DNA of 64,000 bases from Labilithrix luteola (lineage in GTDB: Bacteria > Myxococcota_A > Polyangia > Polyangiales > Polyangiaceae). Shown piece by piece: positions 52,501 through 60,954 of the stretch (its first letter is position 1; each line of letters opens with the position of its first letter). Where the stretch lies: the NCBI RefSeq assembly GCF_001263205.1, contig NZ_CP012333.1, forward strand, positions 5,495,001 through 5,559,000, written 5' to 3'. The notes below the pieces were generated by a model. The model ran no database searches. It had not been told where the DNA came from and saw nothing but the letters and a program-made list of their open reading frames with translations. The position numbers were made by a program, and so were the translations under genes.

Positions 52501-53337
52501 TCAATTTCTCCGTACGCAACCGTAGGGCTGAAGGAGCTGTCCGTATGGTGCATATTGCATGCAATTGGCCGGGTACTCGTGGTGGTCGTTCCCGCACCGG
52601 GCGCTGCTCGAGCCTTGGGCCATCTTGCAGCAGTAGTAGCCGGCCGAGTCGAATCCGAGACTGCTCGCGGAGCTCGAGGGATCTCCGTAGATGTCACATC
52701 CAGGCTGACCGACGAGCGTGTAGCCGTCGGGCGGCAGCGGCGGGGCAGGGGGCGGCGGCGGCGCAGACGGTGACCACGTGGTACCGAGCGGGCTCGGATC
52801 GGTCGTGAGGCGGTTCCGAACCGTGACCGTAAAGGTCTCCCACTCGGCGGCCTTGGTGCGGTCCGCCTTGACCTCCGCGCCGCCTCCGCGCTCGGCGACG
52901 ACGTATCGGCCGTCCCACGCGCGCAGATTGATCTTGTCGTTCGAATGAAGGGGGCCGCTCCCACCCACTTTGGTGATCGTGAAGGTCTCCCACGTGCCGG
53001 CAGCGTCGCGATTGGCCTTCACCATCCCGTTCTCGGCGACGACGTACTTCTTATTTTGCGCGCGCACGTGAACCTTGTCGCCGGAGACGAGGTCGCCGCC
53101 GTTCAGGTCGATCACGACGAACCGCTCCCAATCACCGGCAGCGTTGCGGTCCGCTTTGACCTCTCGACCGCCGCCCCATTCGGCGACGACGAATTGACCG
53201 TTATAAGCTCGGAAGTTCAGGATGTAGACGGACCCGGTCGCGCCTTGAGCGTCCGCGCGCTCGGCAGGCAGCGTGCCCACACCGACGATAGCGACAAGCA
53301 ATGCGAGTGCAGCAGCATGCGTGATCTTGCGTTTCAT
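52501..53337 (-). CDS. Secreted fascin-like beta-trefoil protein with Cys-rich C-terminus
   Basis: The product has 278 residues. A Sec signal peptide ends near RADAQ. The body contains three homologous units of about 45 residues: LNFRAYNGQFVVAEWGGGREVKADR, VHVRAQNKKYVVAENGMVKANR and INLRAWDGRYVVAERGGGAEVKADR, each followed by a GxWExFxI/V strand. This is the fascin/actin-crosslinking beta-trefoil pattern, which in bacteria often binds carbohydrate. A Pro-rich hinge (PSAPPPPPAPPLPP) joins it to a 75-residue tail with seven cysteines (PGCDIYG, YYCCKMAQ, RCGNDHH, NCMQY, GCVRRN), probably disulfide-bonded. It is exported, and a lectin-like or predation-related role is possible. Confidence 0.8.
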   Translation of the reverse strand: MKRKITHAAALALLVAIVGVGTLPAERADAQGATGSVYILNFRAYNGQFVVAEWGGGREVKADRNAAGDWERFVVIDLNGGDLVSGDKVHVRAQNKKYVVAENGMVKANRDAAGTWETFTITKVGGSGPLHSNDKINLRAWDGRYVVAERGGGAEVKADRTKAAEWETFTVTVRNRLTTDPSPLGTTWSPSAPPPPPAPPLPPDGYTLVGQPGCDIYGDPSSSASSLGFDSAGYYCCKMAQGSSSARCGNDHHEYPANCMQYAPYGQLLQPYGCVRRN

Positions 53338-53383
53338 CAGCCCATTGATGCACGTGACGAATATCCAATCAAAGGTGCTGATG

Positions 53384-53393
53384 TTTACGTAAA
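53384..53393. promoter_or_regulatory. Palindrome TTTACGTAAA, copy 2 (operator candidate)
   Basis: The second copy is extended here to the 12-bp perfect palindrome GTTTACGTAAAC (53383-53394). It lies 46 nt before the ATG of the fascin-like gene. Equal spacing to copy 1 and its gene supports one regulator acting at both promoters. Confidence 0.65.
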
Positions 53394-53474
53394 CCGCTGC
53401 GTATGTCGAAATGCATCTCTACGGCTTCCAGCAGCAGCGACGTCGCTGGGATGCCCGCCGCGGGCCAGACTCAG

Positions 53475-54080
53475 TCAGTCATCGCGATCGATAGGCTCGA
53501 TGGGATATCCCGGCAGTCGTTCGGCCAAGAACGCTTCCAGGCCTTCGCGTTCTTCGACGTTGCCGTCCTCCTTGTCGAACTTCCAGAGTCCTGCCTCGAG
53601 AGACTCGACGAACGACGTCAGCCAAGCGTCGAAGCTCGGAGCAACGATGTCGCGATCGCTATCCTTGTTCCAGAACTCGAGCACCTGACCAGGCTTGCCG
53701 CCTGCGTGCGGAAAACTCCCTTTCGGATCCCAGACGAGCAAGCTACCGCCGCCATTGTGGAGAAAGGGCACCCACGCCGCGTGCCACCAATCCTCGGAAT
53801 CGAATTCGCCAGCCTCGGCGAGCTCGGCGAGCTCTTCGTGCCTCTCGACCGCTTCCTCGAGCGGCATGAGATTTCGGTTGTGCTGAATGGCTTCGAAAGA
53901 GTCCTCCGAATTGCCGTTTCGCCAGCGATAGAGCGCTCTCATTCCGTCGGGGAGTGTCACGCCGAGCTTCTTCTCGTGCTTCGAGATCTCCGCGTCGGAG
54001 AGTCCCGCTTGGAGTCCGGCGAGCGCCTCGGGATGATTCTCACGCAGCCACGTTTCGAGCCGTCGAACGACCTCGTCCAT
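53475..54080 (-). CDS. SMI1/KNR4 family protein
   Basis: The product has 201 residues. ATG 54080 is preceded on the coding strand by AGGGAGGA with about 8 nt spacing, which decides the start over the in-frame start at 54134. SMI1/KNR4 features are GLSDAEISKHEKKLGVTLPDGMRALYRWRNGN, EDWWHAAWVPFLHNGGGSLLVWDPKGS and DSDRDIVAPSFDAWLTSFVESLEAGLW. In bacteria this superfamily often supplies immunity proteins of polymorphic toxin loci, but no toxin gene is next to it here. It may also be a housekeeping protein-interaction domain. It is divergent from the cysteine-cluster gene. Confidence 0.85.
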   Translation of the reverse strand: MDEVVRRLETWLRENHPEALAGLQAGLSDAEISKHEKKLGVTLPDGMRALYRWRNGNSEDSFEAIQHNRNLMPLEEAVERHEELAELAEAGEFDSEDWWHAAWVPFLHNGGGSLLVWDPKGSFPHAGGKPGQVLEFWNKDSDRDIVAPSFDAWLTSFVESLEAGLWKFDKEDGNVEEREGLEAFLAERLPGYPIEPIDRDD

Positions 54081-54182
54081 CGTCGGGTCCTCCCTCTTCG
54101 TGACGAAGACATACTCGTTCCGGACGACCCTCACGTGAAGAAGTTGGAACGATGCTCGTCTAGCTTGGAAAGGCAGCGTAGC

Positions 54183-54659
54183 TTGAGCGACGTGGACGCC
54201 GAACTAGCGACCCTTTGTCAGGCCTGCGGGCTCTGTTGTGACGGCTCTCTCTTCGGGCGCGTCCCGCTTGCTCCGGGAGAGGCCGCGTCCGCTCGCCGAA
54301 ACCGACTCCTCGTGCTCGACAGCGAGAGAGGCTTCGAGCAACCCTGCACGGCGCTTTCGGTGCGTGACACCCGTTCGGGACCGGAGCATGTGTGCTCCAT
54401 CTACCGCGAGCGGCCCACCGCCTGCCGCAGCTTCGCCTGCCGTCTCTACGATCGACACGAGCGGGAAGGAGGTCCCCTCGAACCTCGCCTCGCTGCGGTG
54501 CAGCGTGTCCGTCAACTCGTCGCCGATCTGCAAGCCCAGGGCCTGAGCCCGACCGACTTCGAGGCCGATCCTGGAAATCCCTCGCGCCCCAGCGAAAGCG
54601 CGAAACTGGCGTATGCCGAGCTGATGCGACGACTCGAGGAAGACTTCGCGCGCGCGTGA
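54183..54659 (+). CDS. YkgJ-family cysteine cluster protein
   Basis: The product has 158 residues from TTG 54183, 8 nt after a GGAAAGG site; GTG 54192 is an alternative. The N-terminal CQACGLCCDGSLF and the later CTALSV, CSIYRERPTACRSFACRLYD supply the eight or so cysteines of the CxxCxxCC zinc/iron-binding family (UPF0153/YkgJ). The C-terminal part is helical (AVQRVRQLVADLQAQGLS). The biochemical role of the family is unsettled, with metal chelation likely. It converges on a small lipoprotein gene, 8 nt apart. Confidence 0.85.
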   Translation: MSDVDAELATLCQACGLCCDGSLFGRVPLAPGEAASARRNRLLVLDSERGFEQPCTALSVRDTRSGPEHVCSIYRERPTACRSFACRLYDRHEREGGPLEPRLAAVQRVRQLVADLQAQGLSPTDFEADPGNPSRPSESAKLAYAELMRRLEEDFARA

Positions 54660-54667
54660 TCAGCCTG

Positions 54668-55015
54668 TTACGGGGCGGGTTTTCCTGGGTCGCTGGCCGA
54701 TCCGCCATCACCGCCGGTCGAAGCTTCGCCTGCGCACTGAATCTGGGTTGGGACAGATTCGAATGTGATGCACGTCGCGGGACACCCCGCACACTCACAG
54801 GCCGCTTGCGCGGAGGCGAAGCACTGCTCTCCCCAGAGGTAGGGGCATTGGCTAGCTTCGCGAGCGTCTGCCCGAGGCGTCGAGCCAGGGCAAGTCCGCA
54901 ACGCGTCGTCGACCTGGCCGGCGCCGTCGTTCGATTGGCCGCAGGCCGCGAACGCGGCCACGAATACCGCCGCACCACCGATTCGCAAGATCTCTCTCGT
55001 TAAGCGTGAATCCAT
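54668..55015 (-). CDS. Small Cys-rich lipoprotein
   Basis: The product has 115 residues from ATG 55015. The signal is LRIGGAAVFVAAFAAC, lipidated at Cys25. The mature chain has nine further cysteines in short spacing (RTCPGST, QCPYLWGEQCFASAQAACECAGCPATC, IQCAGE), which suggests a disulfide-rich or metal-binding small fold, and ends in a Gly/Ser/Asp-rich tail. No known family is recognised. It lies 41 nt from the copper ATPase stop in the same direction, so cotranscription with copA is possible and a copper-related role is a guess. Confidence 0.6.
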   Translation of the reverse strand: MDSRLTREILRIGGAAVFVAAFAACGQSNDGAGQVDDALRTCPGSTPRADAREASQCPYLWGEQCFASAQAACECAGCPATCITFESVPTQIQCAGEASTGGDGGSASDPGKPAP

Positions 55016-55055
55016 GGAGCCCCCGACGGCCGTAGCCCACTTCGTTCGTCTCACG

Positions 55056-57266
55056 TCATCGTAGCTGGACCCCTCGCAGTCGCAAGGCATTGCCGATGAC
55101 GGACACCGAGCTCAAACTCATCGCCAACGCTGCGAGCATGGGGCTGAGGAGCACTCCTGCGAGCGGGTAGAGCGCGCCTGCCGCGATGGGCAGTCCCAAC
55201 GCGTTGTAGACGAACGCGAAGAAGAGGTTCTGCTTGATGTTCTTCATCGTGGCGCGCGAGAGCGTGCGGGCACGGGCAATGCCGCGCAGGTCACCCTTCA
55301 CGAGCGTCACGTGTGCGGAGTGCATCGCGACGTCCGTTCCGGTCCCCATCGCGATACCGACGTGCGCGGTCGCGAGGGCGGGGGCATCGTTGATGCCGTC
55401 TCCGGCCATCGCGACGAAGCGACCCTCGCTCTTGAGCCGTGCGACGACCTTCGCCTTCTCTCCGGGAAGCACCTCGGCGACGACCTCGTCGATGCCGAGC
55501 TTCGCAGCAACGGCCTTTGCGGTGGTCTTGCTGTCGCCCGTGAGCATGACCACGCGCACGCCCTCGTCACGGAGCGCGGTGAGGGCCGCCGGAGTGCTCT
55601 CTTTGATGGGATCTGCCACGGCGACGATGGCGGCGAAGGTTCCGTCGACGCCGACCAGCATGGCCGTCTGACCCTGACCGCGCCGCTCGTCGAGAGCCGC
55701 GGCGTTCGGCACGCCGGCGATGCCGAGCTCGCCGAAGAGCTGCGGGATGCCGATGACGATGTCTCGACCGTCGACGCGTCCGCGGATCCCCTTGCCTGAC
55801 ATCGACTCGAATCGCTCGGGCTTGGCGAGCGTCAGCCCGCGCTCCTTCGCGCCGAGGGCGATGGCCGCGCCAATCGGATGTTCGCTGGCTTGCTCGAGGG
55901 ACGCCGCGAGCCGTAGGGCGTGGTTCTCGTCGATGCCCTGAGCCGCCCACACGCCAACCAGACGCGGCTTGCCGAGCGTGAGCGTGCCGGTCTTGTCGAC
56001 GACGAGCGTGTCGATCTTGCGGAGGGTCTCGATCGCTTCCGCGTCCTTGAAGAGGATGCCGGCAGAGGCGCCGCGGCCCATGGCGACCATGATCGAGATT
56101 GGCGTCGCGAGGCCGAGCGCGCAAGGGCACGCGATGATGAGCACGGCGACTGCGTTCGTGACGGCGAGCGCGCGGGCGTCGCCACCGAAGAGCCACCACC
56201 CGATCAACGTAGCCACCGCGATGAGGATGACGACCGGGACGAACACCGCGGACACTTGATCGGCGAGCTGCTGGATGGGCGCGCGAGAACGCTGGGCGTC
56301 GGCGACCTGCTGCACGATCTGCGATAGGAGCGTGTCCTTGCCGACCTTCGTGGCCCGTGCGACGACCGAACCTTGGGCGTTGAGCGTGCCGCCGATGATG
56401 GTGTCTCCCGGCCTCTTGTCGACGGGGATCGGCTCGCCCGTGATCATCGATTCGTCGACCGCGCTCTCGCCTTCGATGACGACGGCGTCGACGGGGACCT
56501 TCTCGCCCGGGCGAATGCGCAAGCGGTCGCCCTCGGTGATGGACTCGACCGGAACCTCTTCGTCGCCGTTCTCGGTGACGACGCGCGCGGTTTTCGGCGA
56601 CAAGCCCAGCAGCGCGCGCACGGCGGCTCCGGTACGGCTGCGCGCACGTAGTTCGAGAACCTGACCGAGGAGGACGAGCGCAGTGATGACCGCCGATGCC
56701 TCGAAGTAGACGCCGACCATGCCGTGCGCGTCTTTGAGCTGCGCCGGAAAGGCCCCGGGCATGAGCAACGCGGCGACGCTGTAGAGATACCCGACGCCCA
56801 CGCCGAGACCGATCAGCGTGAACATGTTGAGGTTGCGCGTACGGAGCGACGACGCGAAGCGCACGAAAAACGGCCATGCGCCCCACAGCACGACGGGCGT
56901 GGCGAGCACGAACTCGATCCAGACGCGCACGTGACCGGGCAAGGCGGCGTCGAGCGCGGGGACGAGCATGTGCCCCATCGCGATCGCCAGGAGTGGCAGC
57001 GAGAGCGCGACACTCACCGCGAAGCGGCGGGTCATGTCCTTCAGCTCGTGGTCCTCGGGCACCTCTGCCGTAATCGCCTTCGGCTCCAGCGCCATTCCGC
57101 AGATCGGGCAGCTGCCCGGGCCCTTCTGCACGACCTCCGGGTGCATCGGGCACGTGTATTCGACGTCGGCTGCGCTCGGGCCATTCGAGGCCGAGGACGT
57201 CACCTTCGGGGTGGCTCGATGCGCGCCGTGCGTGTGGTGGTGGTGGTGGTGATCGTGGTTAGGCAT
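55056..57266 (-). CDS. copA: Copper-translocating P1B-type ATPase
   Basis: The product has 736 residues from ATG 57266. It opens with a His run (HDHHHHHHTHGAHR) and a heavy-metal binding domain of YHS-like type, CPMHPEVVQKGPGSCPICGMALEP (Cys39, Cys53, Cys56), in place of the usual GMxCxxC domain. P-type motifs follow: TGEPIPV, metal-site IIACPCALGLATP in helix 6, phosphorylated DKTGTLT, SEHPIGAAI (the HP motif), MLTGDSKTTA and AGDGINDAPAL, with the C-terminal YNALGLP and MLAALAMSLSSVSVIGNALRL that mark Cu+-ATPases. It exports Cu+ (or Ag+) from the cytoplasm. The divergent His-rich gene probably belongs to the same response. Confidence 0.94.
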   Translation of the reverse strand: MPNHDHHHHHHTHGAHRATPKVTSSASNGPSAADVEYTCPMHPEVVQKGPGSCPICGMALEPKAITAEVPEDHELKDMTRRFAVSVALSLPLLAIAMGHMLVPALDAALPGHVRVWIEFVLATPVVLWGAWPFFVRFASSLRTRNLNMFTLIGLGVGVGYLYSVAALLMPGAFPAQLKDAHGMVGVYFEASAVITALVLLGQVLELRARSRTGAAVRALLGLSPKTARVVTENGDEEVPVESITEGDRLRIRPGEKVPVDAVVIEGESAVDESMITGEPIPVDKRPGDTIIGGTLNAQGSVVARATKVGKDTLLSQIVQQVADAQRSRAPIQQLADQVSAVFVPVVILIAVATLIGWWLFGGDARALAVTNAVAVLIIACPCALGLATPISIMVAMGRGASAGILFKDAEAIETLRKIDTLVVDKTGTLTLGKPRLVGVWAAQGIDENHALRLAASLEQASEHPIGAAIALGAKERGLTLAKPERFESMSGKGIRGRVDGRDIVIGIPQLFGELGIAGVPNAAALDERRGQGQTAMLVGVDGTFAAIVAVADPIKESTPAALTALRDEGVRVVMLTGDSKTTAKAVAAKLGIDEVVAEVLPGEKAKVVARLKSEGRFVAMAGDGINDAPALATAHVGIAMGTGTDVAMHSAHVTLVKGDLRGIARARTLSRATMKNIKQNLFFAFVYNALGLPIAAGALYPLAGVLLSPMLAALAMSLSSVSVIGNALRLRGVQLR

Positions 57267-57488
57267 GGCTGGCGTTGTCGGTGTGCTGCTGCTGGGCTTT
57301 GGCCGATTTCTTCGGCCTTCACTCCTGCTGACGCAGCACCCGCCTCGCTCTTACAGCCCGCGCGTTCTTTCTCGTCCCGCACGTCATCGGCGGCTTCGCC
57401 TGTAATCGACGGGCAGGTGGTGCGTCTTCGGGATTGAAGGGCGGGCACACGGCCCGCGACCCACCACGCACGTCAAGAGGACGGAACC

Positions 57489-58229
57489 ATGTACCACAGC
57501 AGTGTTCAGACGAATCCTTCGCAGCCTCAGGCCGGTCAGCCGATGACGCTCCGTCTCACGGTTCAGGATGAATCGGGCCGAGCCGTCCCCGAGCTGGCGC
57601 ACTCGCACGAGAAGCCCATGCACCTGATGATCGTCTCCACGGACCTCCATCACTTCGCGCACGTGCATCCCGTGGCGGATGGCGACGGCTTCCGCCTCGA
57701 GCACACGTTCGAGGAGGGGGGCGAGTACCTCCTCGTCGTCGACTACCAGCAGCCCGGTCGCGGCCAGATCGTGGATCGGCATCGCGTGCACGTCGAGGGC
57801 GCCGTGAAACGCCCTGCAGAGGTTTTGGCGAAGTCGCCCCTCAGGCAGCGCGTGGATGGCCTCGAGCTCGCGTTGAAGATCGAAGGCGAACTCCACGCGG
57901 GTGAAGGCGCCATGCTCCACTTCGATGCCACGGACGCGGAGACCGGCCTGCCGGTCGCGGACCTCGAACTCTACCTCGGAGCGAAGGCTCACTTCATGGT
58001 GCTGAGCGCGGACGGCGAAGACTTCGTCCATGTCCACGCTCTCGAGGATGCCCAAACCGCATCGAGGGTATCCGCACACGCCGTGTTCCCGCGCCCGGGC
58101 CTCTACAAGCTGTGGGCCCAGATGCAGCGTCGCGGTGCAGTGGTGACGGTCCCCTTCGTCCTGCGCGTCGGCACGGCGCGCCCAGGAGCCAACCACCACT
58201 CAGGCGGCCATGCGCATCACAAGCACTGA
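57489..58229 (+). CDS. His-rich tandem-domain protein beside copA, putative copper binder
   Basis: The product has 246 residues from ATG 57489 after AGAGGACGG. It consists of two related beta-domains. The first has SHEKPMHLMIVSTDLHHFAHVHP and FEEGGEYLLVVDYQQPG; the second has LGAKAHFMVLSADGEDFVHVHALE and FPRPGLYKLWAQMQRRG. Both resemble the YtkA-like/DUF4396-neighbour cupredoxin-style folds often fused or linked to copper transporters. The tail NHHSGGHAHHKH adds more metal ligands. No signal peptide is evident, so it is cytoplasmic unless exported by another route. It is divergent from copA across 222 nt. Confidence 0.72.
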   Translation: MYHSSVQTNPSQPQAGQPMTLRLTVQDESGRAVPELAHSHEKPMHLMIVSTDLHHFAHVHPVADGDGFRLEHTFEEGGEYLLVVDYQQPGRGQIVDRHRVHVEGAVKRPAEVLAKSPLRQRVDGLELALKIEGELHAGEGAMLHFDATDAETGLPVADLELYLGAKAHFMVLSADGEDFVHVHALEDAQTASRVSAHAVFPRPGLYKLWAQMQRRGAVVTVPFVLRVGTARPGANHHSGGHAHHKH

Positions 58230-58359
58230 GTCGCCGCCAGGTCGGAAGAACAGCGCCTGATCACCATCCGCGCGATGGAACCGAATTGCGTTTTGGAGTG
58301 CATCGGTCCGGCGAGGTGCTGGCAGGCGCTATTCGCGATGCTCGGTGCGACGGTAGACG

Positions 58360-59181
58360 TCAACCCTTTGCGAAGGCCAAAAGGTCCTGGTTGAACTGGT
58401 CGAGATGCGTCGCCCAAAGTCCATGCGGCGCGCCCTCGTAAACCTTCAAGGTGCCTCGACGAAGGAGCTTCACGGCCAGCTTCGCCGAATCGTCGATCGG
58501 CACGACCTGGTCGTCGTCGCCATGAATCACCAGCATGGGGACGTCGATCTTCTTGAGGTCCTCCGTGAAGTCGGACTCGGAGAAGGCGCGGACGCAGTCG
58601 TACGCGGCCTTCACCCCGACCTGCATGCCGAGCAACCAAAACTGATCGCGAACGCCTTGCGGAACCTTCGAATTGGGGCGATTCGTTCCGTAGAACGGCG
58701 CGCTCAGGTCTTGGTAGAACTGCGAGCGGTTCGTGAGCACGTTCGAACGGATGTCGTCGAATACCGAGATAGGAAGGCCGCCCGGATTCGCTGGCGTCTT
58801 GAGCATGAGCGGAGGAATGGCTCCGACGAGGACTGCCCTCGAGACGCGCTTCGTGCCGTGGCGGGCAAGGTAGCGCACCACTTCGCCGCCGCCCGTGGAA
58901 TGTCCAACAAGCATCGCGTCGCGAAGGTCGAGTGACTCCAACACCGCAGCCAAGTCATCGGCATACGTGTCCATGTCGTTTCCGTTCCAGGGCTGGGTCG
59001 AACGGCCGTGGCCCCGGCGATCATGCGCGACCGCGCGGAACCCGTTCGACGCGAGGTGGAACATCTGCTCGTCCCAAATATCCGAGCTCAGAGGCCAGCC
59101 GTGACTGAAGACGACCGGTCGTCCCTTGCCCCAGTCCTTGTAGAAGATCTGCGTGCCGTCGTTCGTGGTGATCGTTCCCAT
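58360..59181 (-). CDS. Alpha/beta hydrolase, non-heme chloroperoxidase type
   Basis: The product has 273 residues. ATG 59181 follows an excellent AAGGAGGT site on the coding strand, which decides the start. Fold landmarks are DGTQIFYKDWGKGRPVVFSHGWPLSSDIWD (oxyanion HGWP), nucleophile elbow VGHSTGGGE (catalytic Ser), acid MLVIHGDDDQVVP and His in YEGAPHGL. The whole sequence is very close in pattern to cofactor-free bromo/chloroperoxidases (CpoF/arylesterase group), which hydrolyse esters or form peracids. It stands alone; upstream is a LuxR-type regulator on the same strand, 246 nt away. Confidence 0.92.
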   Translation of the reverse strand: MGTITTNDGTQIFYKDWGKGRPVVFSHGWPLSSDIWDEQMFHLASNGFRAVAHDRRGHGRSTQPWNGNDMDTYADDLAAVLESLDLRDAMLVGHSTGGGEVVRYLARHGTKRVSRAVLVGAIPPLMLKTPANPGGLPISVFDDIRSNVLTNRSQFYQDLSAPFYGTNRPNSKVPQGVRDQFWLLGMQVGVKAAYDCVRAFSESDFTEDLKKIDVPMLVIHGDDDQVVPIDDSAKLAVKLLRRGTLKVYEGAPHGLWATHLDQFNQDLLAFAKG

Positions 59182-59427
59182 GTTCGACCTCCTTCTTGCT
59201 TCCGTGACTGTCGGGACGGTTGGCGGCCTGGTACGCGCCAGTGCGCTCGGAGAGCACGCGGCGAGCACGAGCGCCTCCGATGAGACTGCGGTGATGCGAC
59301 CGGAGCGATCCCGCGTTCCGCTCCGTCACCTTTCGCCAGCCGCCGTTGCTCTGGTGATACGCACGTTCGAGCCGTCCGCATTGGACCGCGTTGTGGTCAC
59401 GTCAGTTCAGCTCGACCGACGTGCGCG

Positions 59428-60954
59428 TCAGACGAGACCGGTTTTGAGGGCGGTCAGGACAGCGCCCGCGCGCGAGCGCACACCGAGCTTCTGGTAGATG
59501 TGGATCGTGTGATGCTGGACGGTCCGGTCCGAGATCCGGAGTGTGCGGGCGATCTCCTTGTTCGTCGCTCCTCGCGCGAGCAATCGGAGCACCTCGAGCT
59601 CGCGCGAGGTGAGATCGGACGAGGCCCGCGGTTTGGGCCGGCCGTCGGGTGATTCGGCACCGAGGAGCGCGCATACGCAGTCCGGATCCAGCCGACCCTC
59701 TTTGGCCTCCGTCTGCAGGAGCCGTCGCGCCTCGCTCAACTCGAAGGCGGCGCGGTGCGCGCGTGGCTCTCGCAACCCGACCCAGACGTCCGCGGCGGCG
59801 AGCAATCGTTCGGCCCGTGAGAGGCCGGACGCGCTCAGGTTTCGCGGATAGCCGCTTCCGTCGAGACGTTCGTGGTGAGCTCCCGCGAGTCGCGCCACGT
59901 CTTTCAACATCGGCGATGCGCTCAAGAGGCGCTCCGTCATCATCGGGTGAGTGTTCGCTGCATCGCGCTCGTGGGCCGTCCAGGTCTTCTGGAGCCAGAT
60001 CCCCGTAGGGACCAGCACTTGCCCGAGATCGTGCAGCCGCGCGGCGAGGGCGAGGCGCGCGCGATCGTCGCCGGTGACGCCGACGTTTTCCGCGACCGCG
60101 TCGCACACCGAGGCGACGGCTCGCGAGTGACCGACCGTCGACGGCGTCTGAAGATCCGCAAAGTCACCGAACGCCGCTGCGAGCTTTGGCGCGGTGAGAG
60201 GCGGCGGCGCAGCGCCAAGCACGGCCTCAGCCGCCTCGAGGCGCCCCTCGGCGAGCGTCGCGAGGAGGGGCGTGAGCGACAGGGCGAGCTTCGTCAGCAC
60301 TGGGTCGAGTGCACGGCCGGATTGAAGCTCGAGGGCGTCGCGAGCCATTTTCACGTCGCCGTCGAGGAAGAAGACAACGGCGACGTGAGCGACCTGGCCG
60401 ATGCGACCGACGATGGAGGCCGCGTCACCCACGAGTCCGTTCGGACCTCCTGCGCCGTCCCAGCGCTCGTGGATCTCGTCGAGCGCTCGAGTCACCTCGA
60501 CGCCGAATCCGAGGCCCTCGGCAAGGATGCGACCCGCATCGCAGCTCGCCGCATACCACTGGGGTCGTAGGCGCCGGGACGACGAAAGGAGGCGCGCAAG
60601 TCCCGTGACACCGCCCTTCAACGAAGTGTTCGCCCGGGTCACCGAACGGGCGAGATGGACGTCGGACATGTCGTCGCCATGAAGGATGGCGCGTCGAAGT
60701 GCGATGTCGTTGCCAAGGCGCGACCACTCGCCTGCATAGGCCGTGCACCCGAGCTGGCGCAGGAGCCCAGCATAGAACGCTGCTCTCCGCTGGACATCGG
60801 GGAGCGCGAGCTCGCACGCCAGATCCATGGCGAAGAGCCCGGTGAGAAGGCTCTTCTCGGGCGCGAGACCGTTCACGAGGTCGAGGACGGTGGCGAGCGC
60901 CGTCAAAGACTCCAGGGAGGCGGTCTCGCGGCTCGACGAGCGCGCCCCGTTCAT
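59428..60954 (-). CDS. HD-GYP domain protein fused to a LuxR helix-turn-helix
   Basis: The product has 508 residues from ATG 60954 with GGAGG close upstream; GTG 61029 would add 25 residues. Residues about 20-200 look like a first, degenerate HD-GYP unit (ERWDGAGGPNGLVGD). Residues about 270-420 hold a second one, with GHSRAVASVCDAVAE, LAARLHDLGQ and AGAHHERLDGSGYPRNL. Here HDxGK is HDLGQ, while HHE and GYP are kept. The C-terminal 65 residues are a LuxR DNA-binding domain (LTSRELEVLRLLARGATNKEIARTLRISDRTVQHHTIHIYQKLG). HD-GYP domains bind or hydrolyse cyclic di-GMP, so this may be a direct second-messenger-responsive regulator. Confidence 0.85.
   Translation of the reverse strand: MNGARSSSRETASLESLTALATVLDLVNGLAPEKSLLTGLFAMDLACELALPDVQRRAAFYAGLLRQLGCTAYAGEWSRLGNDIALRRAILHGDDMSDVHLARSVTRANTSLKGGVTGLARLLSSSRRLRPQWYAASCDAGRILAEGLGFGVEVTRALDEIHERWDGAGGPNGLVGDAASIVGRIGQVAHVAVVFFLDGDVKMARDALELQSGRALDPVLTKLALSLTPLLATLAEGRLEAAEAVLGAAPPPLTAPKLAAAFGDFADLQTPSTVGHSRAVASVCDAVAENVGVTGDDRARLALAARLHDLGQVLVPTGIWLQKTWTAHERDAANTHPMMTERLLSASPMLKDVARLAGAHHERLDGSGYPRNLSASGLSRAERLLAAADVWVGLREPRAHRAAFELSEARRLLQTEAKEGRLDPDCVCALLGAESPDGRPKPRASSDLTSRELEVLRLLARGATNKEIARTLRISDRTVQHHTIHIYQKLGVRSRAGAVLTALKTGLV

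Noticed and set aside
53475..54659. Toxin-immunity locus built on the SMI1 gene
   Set aside because: No large secreted toxin, VgrG/Rhs or contact-dependent system gene is adjacent; the neighbours are a cysteine-cluster protein and secreted binding proteins.
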